Shown piece after piece: positions 1 through 13,301 of a DNA stretch of 64,000 nt. The stretch is from Actinomucor elegans. Its lineage: Eukaryota > Mucoromycota > Mucoromycetes > Mucorales > Mucoraceae. Each line of letters begins with the position of its first letter. Within the stretch, counting starts at the first letter, position 1. Made by a program: the position numbers and the translations under genes. A model generated the notes under the pieces. The model had not been told where the DNA came from, did no database searches, and saw nothing but the letters and a program-made list of their open reading frames with translations. The DNA is taken from contig JAMSLZ010000001.1 of the NCBI GenBank assembly GCA_026027325.1, positions 2,170,001 to 2,234,000 of the forward strand, read 5' to 3'.

Positions 1-378
1 ATCGTATTTATTTTCTCGGCATTCTATTATATATATCAGTCAATAATAAGACAATAAATGGTGGAAGTAAACATTACTTTGGATTGACGGGCGAGCATGG
101 CTTCCAGCCTCTCAGTAAGTTTTTGATTGAATGGCGCTTCTTCAACTACTTCACGCTCTTCGGGTGTTAATTCATGACCTTCTTCTTGTTTTAGCTTTAA
201 TGTATAAGCAGCACGCTAAATATTACAGCTTTAGTTATAGACATTCACAAAAAATAAAAATAAAAAAAGACGTGTGTAAACGTACCACTTTGGATTTGAC
301 ATCCTCAATTTCAGCTCGAAGCATTTTTCTCGCATAAGAGCGTTTCGCATTTGTTGAAACACCTCGTTGTTCACTCAT
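1..378 (-). CDS. small charged protein of unknown function, truncated by the window edge
   Basis: I do not recognise this protein. It starts at the ATG at 378-376 (MSEQRGV...). Exon 1 is 378-286 and exon 2 is 215-78, joined by a clean GTACGT..TTTAG intron. A second likely intron (77-24, GTAATG..AATAG with a TGAC branch-like site) leads into an exon that is open to base 1, so the C-terminus is missing. If that intron is not used, translation stops at 36 and gives 90 residues. The visible part is hydrophilic and rich in Lys, Arg and Glu, with no signal peptide or membrane segment, and looks helical or coiled-coil. It is divergent from the MYB gene, with 245 bp between the two start codons. Confidence 0.5.
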
Positions 379-623
379 GTTAATGCGTAGATTTTGAAAC
401 AAGAATAAACTTGGTTTGAAAGCGCGTTTCAAAAGGCTCTTGACAGAATCTCTCCTACAAAAGCAGTCATATTTCGGAGATGCGTCATTCGTTCAATCAG
501 ATTCAAGCGGGATTAAAACCCTCCATAGAAAAAAAAAATCTGGGTTGGGTGGTAAATTGTCAGTTGATTTATATACATCTTCTCTGTTTCTTGCTTTGTA
601 AATAACGTTTTTATAAATCTGTT
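379..623. promoter_or_regulatory. divergent intergenic region, partial gene / MYB gene
   Basis: These 245 bp separate two start codons pointing away from each other. A TATA-like gatttatatac stretch near 564-574 lies about 55 bp upstream of the proposed MYB start. The short open frame across 416-601 shows no protein-like features and is not called. Confidence 0.4.
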
Positions 624-2119
624 ATGGTATGTAGCCATTGGATTAACTGAGAATACGAAAAAAAAAACTAATTCTGTTTATATGCTAGTACCAACAGATC
701 TATAATAATTACGGGCATTCCCCACAACAACAGCAACAGCTTCATCATCAACCAGGTCAAGAGGAAGATACAGATAACAATAACAGGAATCTAAAAAACG
801 ATTCAATATTCTATAATCAAAACAACGGCAACAGCAATAACAATGGCTCGAGTAATAATAGTAACCAATCTCAATATCACTCGTCCTTAATAAGATACCC
901 TTCGTTTGATTCAAATACTTTTGATCATCAATCAACACAACAGCAGCACCAACACCATTACAATCCAACGAGTCGAAATGAAGATCATGCATCCATTCAT
1001 ACCTCTTACAATTTCCATGCTGTAAGCTTTTGTCATTCAAATGTATTTATTTATATATAGAATGCTTACAATTTAAGACTTTCTCATAGATGAGCTCACC
1101 TCAAGATATCGTTGCAAGTCTCACTAATACGCCCGTCTATCCACTCGATATGAGCCACCCCCATTCTAGCTTTACACCCATCACTACTTCCGCCAACGCA
1201 ACTTCTTCCACCATTCTACCACCTCTGAATACGACACCGATCGTCATGGCACCATTGCAACACCACCAAACCACATCTCATCAAACTTATTTGCTGGCAC
1301 AAAAAAAACCTCTCAAAGGCTCACCACGACCTTCCAGAGAACGAGCACCGTGGACACCCGAAGAAGATCAACTCTTGAAACTAGCCGTACAACTTTATGG
1401 TGATAAGACTGAAAAATGGGCCAAAATCGCTGCCTGTGTACCTGGACGTACCAACAAAAACTGTCGCAAGCGATGGTTCCATTCGCTTGATCCTTCATTA
1501 CGCAAAGGTGCTTGGACAGAAGAAGAAGATCAGTTGTTACGAGAGGGTGTGAGCAAGTACCCGAACCAATGGAGCAAAATTGCCGATATGTTACCCGGAC
1601 GTACAGATGATCAATGTGCAAAACGATGGCGCGAATCGCTCGATCCTACCATTGATCGATCCGAATGGACGTTGGCAGAAGATCAATTGTTGATGGAGAA
1701 ATATGAAGAGTATGGGTCACAATGGCAAAAGATTGCCTTCTTTTTCGATGGAAGACCAGGTTTACACTGTAGAAATAGATGGCGCAAGCTACAGAGAATG
1801 GTACAAGTCAAGAAAGATAAAGAAGGGACTACAGGCCCTGCTACTGCGGCTGGAGTGAACATGAATGCACCGTTCTTTAATACGTTGGCAGAAGGACAGA
1901 CGTTACGGTTTCACAACTCGAATTCTAATAGTCTAACCAGTAAATTACAAGATAACTCTCCTCCAGCACAACATATGACACATACGAGTACGAATAACAT
2001 TACGAATAATACATCTAATCCTCATCATCCTAATAATAATAATAATACTTCTTTTCAACACCTTACTACATTACTATCTCAACAACAACAACAACAACAA
2101 CAACAGCAGCAACAACAGC

Positions 2120-2156
<37 letters not shown>

Positions 2157-2757
2157 GCAACAGCAACAGCAACAGCATCAACAACAACAGGACCCTTCAG
2201 TGCTCGTTCAGTTTACAAGTGCTACTATAGCCAACACTAATACTACCAACGCTACTACGGTAGATGAATTTGATGAATATGGTCATGGTATCAAACCTTA
2301 TGGATGCGATGTTCCCGGATGTTATGCTGTTTTTGCCACCTCAACAGAATTATTTTCTCATATGAAAAACATTCACCAAAATCTACCAGGGATCAAAAAA
2401 CCTTTTCGCTGTGCTATGCTTAATTGTTCGAAAAAGTACAAAAACATCAATGGCTTACAGTATCATATCAAGGATGCCAAAGGTACCACGGGCCATGGCG
2501 CTGGAACCAATGGTGGAGGCGATGAAAATGATCGTCCTTATCGATGTACGATTGGATCATGTAAAAAAGCCTATCGTACAGCTAGTGGGTTTCGATACCA
2601 TCAGCAAAACGGACATCATATTCAACCACAGCAAGCGATACAACATCAACTGCAGCAATTTCAACAACAACAACAGCAACAACAACAACAGCCTCAACAG
2701 CAACAACAGCAGCAGTTTCGAGTGAAAAGAGAAAAATGGCTAACGGAAGATGTGTGA
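624..2757 (+). CDS. R1R2R3-MYB transcription factor with three C-terminal Sfp1/JAZF1-like C2H2 zinc fingers
   Basis: Nuclear DNA-binding regulator, inferred 667 residues. The inferred exons are 624-626 (the ATG alone), 689-1021 and 1090-2757, with introns GTATGT..CTAG and GTAAGC..CATAG. Residues 2-112 are Asn/Gln/His-rich. Three tandem SANT/MYB repeats follow at about 197-347 (WTPEEDQLL, WTEEEDQLL, WTLAEDQLL with the matching W...GR...C..RW helices), then a polyGln tract at about 443-480. Three C2H2 fingers lie at about 515-620, of the long-linker type with a KxYKNxNGLxYH signature known from Sfp1/JAZF1. A second Gln-rich tail ends the protein. The repeats are c-MYB/Bas1-like, and fusion to Sfp1-type fingers in one protein is the odd feature. 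The family calls are firm, the start exon is an inference, and the targets are unknown. An AATAAA follows at about 2860. Confidence 0.8.
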
Positions 2758-3468
2758 TTCCTTTTCTCTTCTGTTGCCTTGTAATATAGTATATATATAT
2801 CACTTATGCTTTTGTTATCTTTTTTTGCCTTGTATCTTTTTCTGTGTTAATATTTATTAATAAAGCCATGCCTCTGCCCATTTGTAAACATTTTTTTTAA
2901 AGAACATCGTTAGTATCTAGTTGTATGATAATATTTTGAACTTGTACTCACCTTCAGATGCGCCATCTGTAGAGATTCAAGCCGTGAGACTTCCATAACA
3001 TATGTGATGATTATTTCTAAAGGGTTAACATATCTGTTTTTTTTATTATGTATCCTGATGGTCTTGTTGTGATTCAAGACATGTTAATTTAAAAAAAGTA
3101 TTATACTTTTGCATGTAATTCACAGCTAGTTATTAATATATCGTATCTTTGAAGCTTGTGCCAAATAATGGGTCTAGTAGATGCAATAATCTATTTTGGA
3201 CATGTCCTGATTATCAGATGTAATATTAAATCACAAGCGTTGGAACAATGTAATGGGATTATAAATTCATAAATCTGATTGACATTTACTAATATAAAAA
3301 TATTGTATTTATAAATCAATACTGGGTCTCAATCTAGACATAAAAAAAAAAAAAAATGGAGCAAATACGACATTAGACCGAGATTGGTCGAGATTCGGAC
3401 ACATCATAGAAGTTTTGATTTTCAGGCACAAAATATTTCAGTGAATTATATACATACAGCAATGGCAT
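2758..3468. other. intergenic, convergent 3' ends
   Basis: This is the space between the 3' ends of the MYB and EED-like genes. It holds an AATAAA at about 2860, an A-tract near 3342-3355 and one copy of the dispersed repeat. No coding frame is supported. Confidence 0.6.
3360..3400 (+). repeat. dispersed intergenic repeat, copy 1
   Basis: Carries the core cgacattagaccgagat followed by tggtcgag, the same core seen at twelve other intergenic sites in the window. Confidence 0.55.
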
Positions 3469-5059
3469 TTATTCTTTTTTTCTCCAATTGGCCCATTTTT
3501 CAAGTGTCTCGTCGTCAACATAATCATATCTCATAAGAAAACCATCATCAGTTCCAGCCAAAACTTGACTAATATGACAAATAAATTAGCAAAACCTATT
3601 TTTTTTGAAAAAAAAAACACGCATCACACATTACCTGCAATCACGAGAAAATGTGCAGCATCGGACAGGCTTGGTTGCTTTTTTATGGTGTAATTCCATT
3701 ACCAAATCACCGGTATGTAGATTGTAAATGAAGATGCTACCTACACTGGAACCAACACAAACAAATTGTTGATCTGAGCTAACACCAAACCGAGAAAAGT
3801 TCTCCCCAGACTGAATCCTAAAAGCTCGAACAAGTTTTTCTGTTTCGAAATTCCAATATTCCAGTCTGCCGTTCGTTGATTTCGATAATACCTCTTTATC
3901 ATTTACAAATTGAATACAGTCTAATTGAAACAGAATTGGCTAAGTATTTTATGTTTCTATATATGTATTTTTTTTTAATATTTTACCAATATAACAAGTT
4001 CCATTCATCTTTTTCAATAAGCGAGAACTACTCTCTTGTACAGTCTTGGTCTTGTCTGCATCAGATGTCTTGACAGTATCCCATAATCGAAGTTCACCTC
4101 GATAGTTACCAGTAATAAATTGATCGCCTGAAGGATGAAAGCACTGCATAATTTGGTTAGACTTATATGAAGAGGATATAATTTCGCTACTTACAGCAAC
4201 TGTAGCATCAGTTTTGTAAATAGCAAGACATTGGCCGTTTGTAATGTCCCATAATCGGACGGTCTTGTCCTTTGAAACAGATAAAATCCAATCATCATTT
4301 TGAGGGTGAGCTTGCAAATCACAGATAAGATCTAATGAGCAATAGGTAAGGACAATGCACAGTGACTCTATAGGTTTTCTTACTGTCGTGTGCCTTGATC
4401 GTTCTGATTTCTGCTGAATCTGCTACACTAAGAATATGTATCTTGCCTTTAGCGCCTCCCGTAGCTAACACTGCATCGCCTTTTCTATAAATCCAACAAA
4501 ATGTTTCCAATTGATATTTGGTCCTCAATTCTACCTTGTCTTGCACATCCTCAGGGGTAATATCAAAGTTTGATGTAATATCCAAATGATCACCACAGTT
4601 TTCGTTATCATAAATACTCAACTAATCCAAAAAAAAGGAAATTGTTTAATGAAAGTTCTCGATTCATACTTGATTGGGTCTTACCTCGCTCCCACCAACA
4701 GTAGCCAAAACATTACTAGTATCGTTAGCAGCACGTTGAACATAACCACTTATACTATAGGATTTCTTATAATCGATACCGGTTGGTGCCTTAATATGCT
4801 TATGGGAATAGAATGCCAGTTGTTTAATAGAGCTAAGATGATTTTCTTTAATAATTCTTCTCAATCTTAAATTAAGAAACACTCTTTCCATTTTGGTTTC
4901 GCGAGAAAGCTCTTCAGTCTCCATTTCACCGTCGCTCGAAAGGTTTTCGGTTTCCATTTGAGAAAGGTCTTGGGGCGTATCTTCAAGTTTAGGCGATTTC
5001 TTTGCATTTGTGTTCTCGATAATGGGCGCTTCTGGCGATTTACGTTTGGCTGTGATCAT
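3469..5059 (-). CDS. EED/ESC-like WD40 protein, candidate Polycomb (PRC2) subunit
   Basis: Inferred 430 residues, close to animal EED. Exons: 5059-4685, 4621-4384, 4331-4195, 4143-3987, 3920-3635 and 3568-3469; they sum to 431 codons. After an acidic, Lys-rich N-terminus of about 60 residues come WD40 repeats. Segments align with EED from memory: LATVGG, AVLATGGAKGKIHIL, AHPQNDDWILSVSKDKTVRLWD, YIDCIQFVNDKEVLSKS and the final CTFSRD...LAGTDDGFLMRYD, matching EED YVDCVRW...LSKS and SFSRDSS...W.WD. EED binds H3K27me3 and activates the EZH2 methyltransferase in the nucleus. The aromatic-cage residues were not checked. LRWD1/ORCA is a distant alternative. The gene is head to head with the RBBP4-like gene across CACTA copy 1, and two ACGCGA boxes lie 54-83 bp upstream of the start. 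Confidence 0.75.
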
Positions 5060-5850
5060 TGTACCGTGTTGAAAAGAAAGAAAAAGCGCGTCTTTTCGAA
5101 AGTCTCGACAAGTCGCGTCAAGAAGTCGTGACTGTTTCGCGTCCCAATGTTACAAAGTAGAGGTTTGTAAGGTATAGCCCTCAGTCTCTTTTACGTGATA
5201 TAACAGTATTTGAGATGTATAGCTTGTGTTCAAGCATATCTTGAGGTAGCAAGTATATTGCCCTACATAGTTTTACAGCGTCTTTATGGAAACATTCATA
5301 CTTCGAGTATAAGACGAAAATAGTAGATAATACAAAGCAAGCTCAGTATTTCCAAAGTAACGCCAGCCTAATTCTCATATCAATTTAGGCTTAACTAAAT
5401 TATAATTACTCTACTAAGCTTTCATAACTATGTTATAGTAATAATGAAGGCATTTTGGCGAATTCGCTTCTATTGCCAGTTCCCGCTAAAGCCTATGCAC
5501 TACTCTTAAGTCATTTGTTTTAAAGCTAAATATCTTGATTTAAGATGATTTTGGACGGCTGTAAAAAGTATTTTGTAAAGAGTAGCTTATAAAACAATAT
5601 AATTGACACCTAATAGTAGTGACATTTCAATAGGCTTTTATTATTATTATCATTATTATCATTATAGGAATACTTTAAGGAAACTGAGATTTCAAATGAT
5701 TAAAATTGCATTCAAAAGTAAATTTTAATTAAGAGTACAGAACAACGTAATTTCTACATCATTCAATACTCTATAAAGTTCTTCTTATTAGAGTACTCTG
5801 TTGCTATAAAAATTCAAGTCATTGAGACTGACAGGTCAGATAATAATAAT
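5060..5850. other. intergenic, EED-like promoter side
   Basis: No gene seen. It holds two ACGCGA boxes close to the EED-like start and a (tta/tca)n-rich patch at about 5637-5666. It ends at the AAT target site of CACTA copy 1. With the short segment 11093-11303, it forms the empty-site promoter between the EED-like and RBBP4-like genes. Confidence 0.6.
5113..5142 (-). promoter_or_regulatory. two ACGCGA (MBF/E2F-like) boxes upstream of the EED-like gene
   Basis: tcgcgt occurs at 5113-5118 and 5137-5142, which reads ACGCGA on the minus strand; the second extends to ACGCGAAA. In yeasts such boxes bind MBF/SBF for G1/S expression. Function here is inferred. Confidence 0.35.
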
Positions 5851-6160
5851 CACTATGGGAAAAAAAAAGTGAAATAAAGTGAATTCATGGCAAAATCAAG
5901 TGAATTTCAAGTGAATTAGTGCTTTCACCTGAATTTAAAGTGAAATAAAGTGAATTTCATGGCAACTTGGAAACCAGGTTAATGCACCTTAACTTTTATT
6001 TCCATTATTTTTCCATGAATTTCCATGTTTCCCAATTGGAGTGAATATGGAGCTAGTTCGAGTAAATTGTATGTTAAACTAAACAGTGAAGCAGAGCTCT
6101 GGTTTCAACGAATATAAGACAGCATTGATAGTATAGAATAAATTTATATATGTACTTGGT
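5851..6160. repeat. CACTA copy 1, transposase-side terminal and subterminal repeats
   Basis: Begins with the TIR and then repeats aagtgaatt / gtgaaataaagtgaatt motifs several times in both orientations down to the transposase stop. Such subterminal motifs are the usual binding sites of the TnpA-type protein in plant CACTA elements. Confidence 0.75.
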
Positions 6161-9100
6161 TTAATAAGGTCTCCAAGCAACATATGTTTTGTCTTTATTT
6201 AATAAAGAAGGTATAAGTATAGCATATCCTATTATGTCCTTGGCTTTGATTATTTTCCATAGGAGCCTTTCTTCATAGGGTTGCGTATAATAGCAGCATG
6301 TTTGACCATCAAACACTAAAGTCGTTTGATGTTGTAATAAGGCAAGTATTTGATCTTTCCATCTAATAAACTGCTTTACTTGGCCTATATTATATTGTAA
6401 GGACATAGTATCATCTGATATGTATGCAACTATCTTTTGGTTTTGTTTTCTTGAAGAAATATCAACGGTTTGGCCATTCCTCGTTTTACCGTAAGTATTA
6501 GAAGTAGAAACAGAGTACTCCTCTTCTGTTGAACTGGAACCATTATGATCGGCTAGATATTGCTGGATTAGATGCTTAATATCACACGTTGGAAATAATT
6601 GGTTGATTAAGTCAGCAGAAGAAGGTTTAAATACCATATCTTCATCAACACTATGGCTTTCAATTCCAATCTGCCAGTTTTTATACGCTTTTGTGTAGTG
6701 ATCCATTAGAACAGTGACAGAGTTTTTTTGAGGATTTTGTTTAGACTTGATATGTCTTTTTACATCTTGAATACTTCTTTCAAGAGTTCGGGCGCTTATC
6801 AATCTAAGTGGACCAAGCTGAAAAATAATATAGGACAAATGTTTTAGATAATGCTGGTTAATGGTAAATGTATCTTTTCCCATCTTCTGCAGTAAGAACG
6901 CATGCCATCTTTTTACTAATCTAGAATGAAAAGACGATATAAATTATCGAAAACTTAGCATAGCTGCACGTAGTAGTCTCTCAAAAAAAAAACTTACTCA
7001 TCAATCCGTAACAGATCACTTGGATATATGTTGAATTTTTGGGTCAAAGTGCAGACCATGGATATTGATTTCAAAGCATTGCACGCATCATCAACAGCTT
7101 CCAGTACAGGAGAAGCTACCTTTCTCTTCTTTTTTCTATTTCTTTCGGTTTGGTAAATATCAGCATGTTGTTTTCGTAACGCCTCCACTACCAAAGTGGG
7201 TACTATGTACATTAAAAAATCAATCCAGTCAACGCTACGAGATTGGCCTGATTTGGAAGAAATATCTAAGTGAAGAAAAAAGCAAGGATATTAATTCATT
7301 GGAATAATTAGCATTAAGTTTCTTGAGTTAATCTCTAATACCTATAAATTGACCATCAATGGCTCCATTTGGAAGCATTCGTTGTATTTGAACCATTGCT
7401 CTGCCAATTTCTTCTCTATAGGCGTTCCGAAGGAACAAAGGGTTATAGTATCCGAATCTCTGAGAGTCATCCTTCATCATGGACCATATGTGCTTGGCTA
7501 TATTCATTCCCCATAAGTGCATCTCATCTAATCCAAAAAATGAACATCCATGAAAGCTTTTTAATAATGCAAATGGCAATTTCCCTTTGAGTGAAGTAGC
7601 CTAGATAGTTAATCAAATCATACTGCATTAGACACTGATACAGTTACTATTGTTTAATTTATTAAGCTTCTTACCAAGTCACCGTTTTGATAATCCTCAG
7701 AAGTCCTTAATGGGTATTCAATGGGCTCTTGTGCTTCATTTGTTCCAGGAAAAACTATAGTCCTTTTTGATTTGGAATAAATGCCTTTGATCTTGCAAAT
7801 GCGGCATCCATGGTAAGAATTATGGCCAGCATGTAAACATAGCTCTGATAGTCCAGGAATATCACCAATTATGTTTAATAAGTGGGCCTTTATACGGATG
7901 GAAGAGGTTCCTGTTTCGACAATAATGCCTTCTGTTTCCAAAACGAGAAGCTCCTGGATGGTAGGATAAAGGAAACTAAAGATATCATAGGGTTTTCTCG
8001 GACCAGGTATGACGGCAACGATCAGTCTGTTTTCTGGATCAAATCTATAATAGAGCATTTAATTTATCCATTAAAGTTTCAGCGCCAAGTTATTTTGTTT
8101 TGTACCTTTGTTCTGGTGGTATATCATTAATAGTAAACATGATAATTGCCATACTATTATCACCTGTGTCAAAAGGATGGAATCCATCGTAATGGAACGA
8201 GAGCGAGAGGTTATAGTCTTCTTCGGCGTCACTATTTCTACTTTTAAAAGCGAATCCATCCAATATATCTCTCTCGCAGCCATCAAGCTCATCGGTTGAA
8301 CTATACACAGAGCTACGCGTAGCTTTATATTTCAACTTCTTCCTATTCTTTTCAGACAGCATAAAATAGGCCAACTGCTTACTAAGTGATAGTTGGTAAT
8401 GCTTGGCTTTAGCTTCCATGATAGTTGATGTGGACGATGTCTCTTCATAACGATGTCTCTTGCAACTTAACCTAGGGCAAGCAGTTTGACTGTCACCAGG
8501 GTAATACATGTAGCACCCTTCAGGACACATGTCATATTTATCAGCTTGAAGTTGGATTATATGATTATTATTAATGCTTTCGCATTTATACGGGCTGATG
8601 AATTTTAGATGTTCTATAAAAGAAAATAAGAATAGCAGTGAGCACACTGGTAGTAGTAAAGCAGCAAGATGGAAATAATAACTATACCACTATTCATCTC
8701 AATTAAGTACTCATTGAAGAAGTTGAATATTTTTTCGGTCGTACTTTTTGATACATTGTTTTCTTTTAAGAGATACTTCAGTTCTAGACTTTTCCTCTCT
8801 GGAGGACTTAAAATATCCATGTACTGTTTACCATCGTCCTTGATTTTAAGCTGAATAGGATGGGTAATAGTATCTTTGAATTTGCTTAATCTAGAGTATA
8901 TTTCTTCCACTGTGGTTTTTTTTATTGCGTCTTCTTCTATAGCGCCAACTGTTCGCCAACCTTCTTGTATTACCTTAGTTTTTTCTGAATTTTCTTCTTC
9001 ATTCGCTATAGAGTCGCATTCATCCAAGCTGTTCATATCTACAGAGTTACTGAAATCACAGTGGCTTGTTCGTAAAATATCAGCAGGATTGTTATTTACA

Positions 9101-9315
9101 ATATCAGTGCTTGATTGATGTTGCGTTTCATGGTTTAAAAGATCATCTGATACATAAGGGTTACTGGCGAAATGACCTTGCTGAGATAGTGTAAGTTTCT
9201 GCTTTACTTGACTATATATATTGAAAGCACGTCGCATTCTGCAATTGATAATATGCCTTCTTATTTCTTTTTTAGTAAAGTACTGTTGACACACTGGGCA
9301 GTTTTCACCAGGCAT
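6161..9315 (-). CDS. Tnp2-like CACTA transposase (copy 1)
   Basis: Six exons: 9315-8688, 8613-8106, 8044-7675, 7600-7342, 7265-6998 and 6920-6161, giving 930 residues with no stop. The start is the ATG of MPGENC, placed just before a CPVC..F...I..H...C zinc-finger-like motif at residues 6-25. A second Cys cluster (MCPEGC...CPRLSC, residues 238-260) matches the Cys motif that precedes the catalytic core of the Tnp2 family. Likely catalytic acids are D352 (HYDGFHPF), D440 (IGDIPG) and D527 (GLDEMHLW), with the family signature HAGHNSYHGCRICKIKG at 450-466. It is expected to cut the CACTA ends in the nucleus. The protein appears identical to copy 2, with differences only in introns. The acid assignment is by family resemblance. 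Confidence 0.9.
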
Positions 9316-9928
9316 TATTCTTGTTGAAATAGGCGAAAGAGTAAAATAAAGGTAAAAGCGTTGGGACTCTGCACGTATTATATGCACAGTTTTAGAGATG
9401 CGGTAAAAATTGAATAAAAAGCGAATAAATGAATTAAAACCGTTTTATGAGGTTTTATTGATCTAAAGTAAGTTTAGCTATCCTATCTAGCACGTATGTC
9501 TTGTATTTAGATTTCAAAGAAAATAGTCTCTTGGTAACAATCAAAGGTCTTTTTTAATATATGTTCACTCTGCATTAATTGTCCTTTCAGCGGTGATCCA
9601 AACTTCCCTCTTTAGATGGATGGTTAGATGAAACCCATTCCTTAATATATATATGCAGAGTGCCATATGTGCGTTTCACCACAAGAGAGATATCAATATT
9701 CGAGCAAGGTTTGTTTATTACGCATAATTACGTTACATTAGCTCTAATAGGTTCTGATTTTTTGTATATGATACCTAGCACTTCCTGGTAAGATTCTCCC
9801 GACACAGGCTATACCTATTAAGTTAAAGCCATTTTTAACTGCAGGGCTTATGATATAAAGATGGTTCCACTACATGCATTTCTTTTGCACTCATTTCTTT
9901 CCATAAATTTTATAAAATCATTAGAATC
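9316..9928. other. central bidirectional promoter region of CACTA copy 1
   Basis: Non-coding region between the two divergent transposon genes. It is AT-rich with TATA-like runs (for example around 9644-9652). No further gene is seen. Confidence 0.6.
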
Positions 9929-10602
9929 ATGCCAGCTAACAGAAGACAAATTAGACAGACCAGCCAATCCAGTCAATCCAGCAGCAGAGAAAACGACAGA
10001 GATCTTAACAGTCAAATAAATCTACCTCCACCTTGGATGGAAGATTTTAAACAAGATCTCGTAAACTATTTCGATGAAAAGCTTCAACCCTCTTTAAACA
10101 TAGGAAGCTCAAAAACTATCCCAGTGCCAAAGAAGCAAAGGAGAGTAAATTCTAAAGTCTATATCCAATGCTTTTTAAAAGAACACCTAAAGGAGCCAGT
10201 GCCTAATGATGAAGATATCAGCAGCCTGATGGGAATACTTGATCAAGAAGCTTTCTCTTCAGTACTAACTTTTGCGCAGCAGAACCCAGAAGCTGCATGT
10301 AAAAGCTGGAGGCTGCTTTCTTCTCTTAATAAGCTCTCCATGATACAGTCGGCACTACAACAGTCGATAGCATCAGATGAACGGCTTGCTATCATCAACA
10401 AGTGTGTAAGATTTTGGCCTTGCGAGTTTCTTGTGCAAGAAAAATGGACTAACAGAAGCAAATATAACAGGAAGAAAGTGTAAGTGTACATTCTATAACT
10501 ATTGCATATTGAATCAAAAGGAGAGAAAAATGAACACCCATTTGTAGGCTTCAAGCGGAAGGTGCGCAGTTAAGAAATGCAAGAAATCAAGGACTGCAGT
10601 AA
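9929..10602 (+). CDS. second CACTA gene, possible TnpA-like accessory protein (copy 1)
   Basis: Exons 9929-10479 and 10548-10602 give 201 residues; a clean GTAAGT..TGTAG intron joins them. The protein starts MPANRRQIRQ, then has a Ser/Gln repeat, a PPPWMEDFKQDL segment, a basic KKQRR patch at about 71-75 and a helical C-terminal half with CVRFWPCEFLVQ. I do not recognise a named domain. Position within the element, divergence from the transposase, a basic patch and preservation in both copies suggest a DNA-binding partner of the subterminal repeats, like plant TnpA, but this is inference. Compared with copy 2 it lacks 9 nt in the Ser-Gln repeat and has a few substitutions (for example Leu versus Gln in SWR[L/Q]LSS). 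Confidence 0.7.
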
Positions 10603-10761
10603 TATATCAGTAAATATAATTAGCTTAATATTATATACCCATTTTGTATCGTTTATCTTATTGAATAAAGAGTCATCATTACACATATGTTGTTTCATTA
10701 TCTATACATGGTTAATACATGCAAAAAAGGTTGAAATATAAGTGGTTGAAATCATAGGAAG

Positions 10762-11089
10762 GTTAACATGCTTTTCGAGTGAATTGCAAGTGAATTGCAA
10801 GTTAACATGTTTTTCGAGTGAATTGCAAGTGAATTGCAAGTTAACATGTTTTTCGAGTGAATTGCAAGTGAATTGCAAGTTAACATGTTTTTCGAGTGAA
10901 TTGCAAGTGAATTGCGAGTTAACATGTTTTTCGAGTTAATTTAAGGTGAATTTCGGGTTAACCTGATTTTCAAGTGAATTGCAGGTGAATTGCAAGTTAA
11001 CTTGAATTCACTCGAAACGGCAACGATTCTCCTGCAAACCGAGTTAACTTGAAATTCACTCGAAATTCACTCGAATTTTTCCCATAGTG
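10762..11089. repeat. CACTA copy 1, 39-bp subterminal tandem repeats and right TIR
   Basis: About four near-identical 39-bp units built from ttaacatgtttttcgagtg and aattgcaagtgaattgcaag, followed by diverged units and inverted motifs up to the TIR. Copy 2 has one unit fewer. The apparent open frame across this tract (LTCFSSELQVNCK repeated) is an artefact of the 39-bp period. Confidence 0.85.
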
Positions 11090-11303
11090 AATAAGAGCTA
11101 TTCAGTCTCCGTTGTCCAATGAAATACTATGAAACTCTCTATTTGAAATACAGTGTAAACCAATCAATTCCAGTATTTATTCGAACACCGTTCATAAGAC
11201 CAAGGTTTTTAAGGATCAATACTTTTTGAACGCAGGCTTTATCAGAACCGAACTTTTTTTTTTCTTGTTTCTCGTCGCCAAAACTATTAAAAAGTGACGC
11301 ATC

Positions 11304-13160
<1,857 letters not shown>

Positions 13161-13301
13161 AGAAATTAATTGAATAGTCACGAAATTTTTGCTCCATTGT
13201 TCATTATAGCGTAGAAATTTTTGATGCATCTAATAATATATAAACTAAGTATTACCACAAGTTACATTGTAAAAGTATCTTCTTTTACCATCTAATATAT
13301 T

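Larger units (their letters stand above)
5851..11089 (-). mobile_element. CACTA (CMC/EnSpm) DNA transposon, complete copy 1
   Basis: 5239 bp bounded by 14-bp perfect terminal inverted repeats starting CACTATGGGAAAAA (5851-5864 and 11076-11089), flanked by the 3-bp target duplication AAT (5848-5850 and 11090-11092). CACTA ends, 3-bp duplications, a Tnp2-type transposase and repetitive subterminal regions together identify the CACTA superfamily. It carries a 930-residue transposase on the minus strand and a 201-residue second gene on the plus strand, divergent around a 613-bp centre. It is nearly identical to copy 2 at 42740-47949. Both genes are open, so the copy looks potentially active. Confidence 0.93.

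Noticed and set aside
2411..2803. Open frames overlapping the end of the MYB/zinc-finger gene on both strands
   Set aside because: CAA/CAG-rich DNA stays open in several frames. Only the main frame encodes the zinc fingers.
10742..10939. A 65-residue open frame of repeated LTCFSSELQVNCK units
   Set aside because: It is the translation of the 39-bp subterminal DNA repeat (39 is a multiple of three), so it stays open by periodicity, not by selection on protein.
5851..11089. hAT or KDZ-type transposon instead of CACTA
   Set aside because: Both copies have 3-bp, not 8-bp, target duplications, and the CACTA terminus and Tnp2-type signature fit CACTA.
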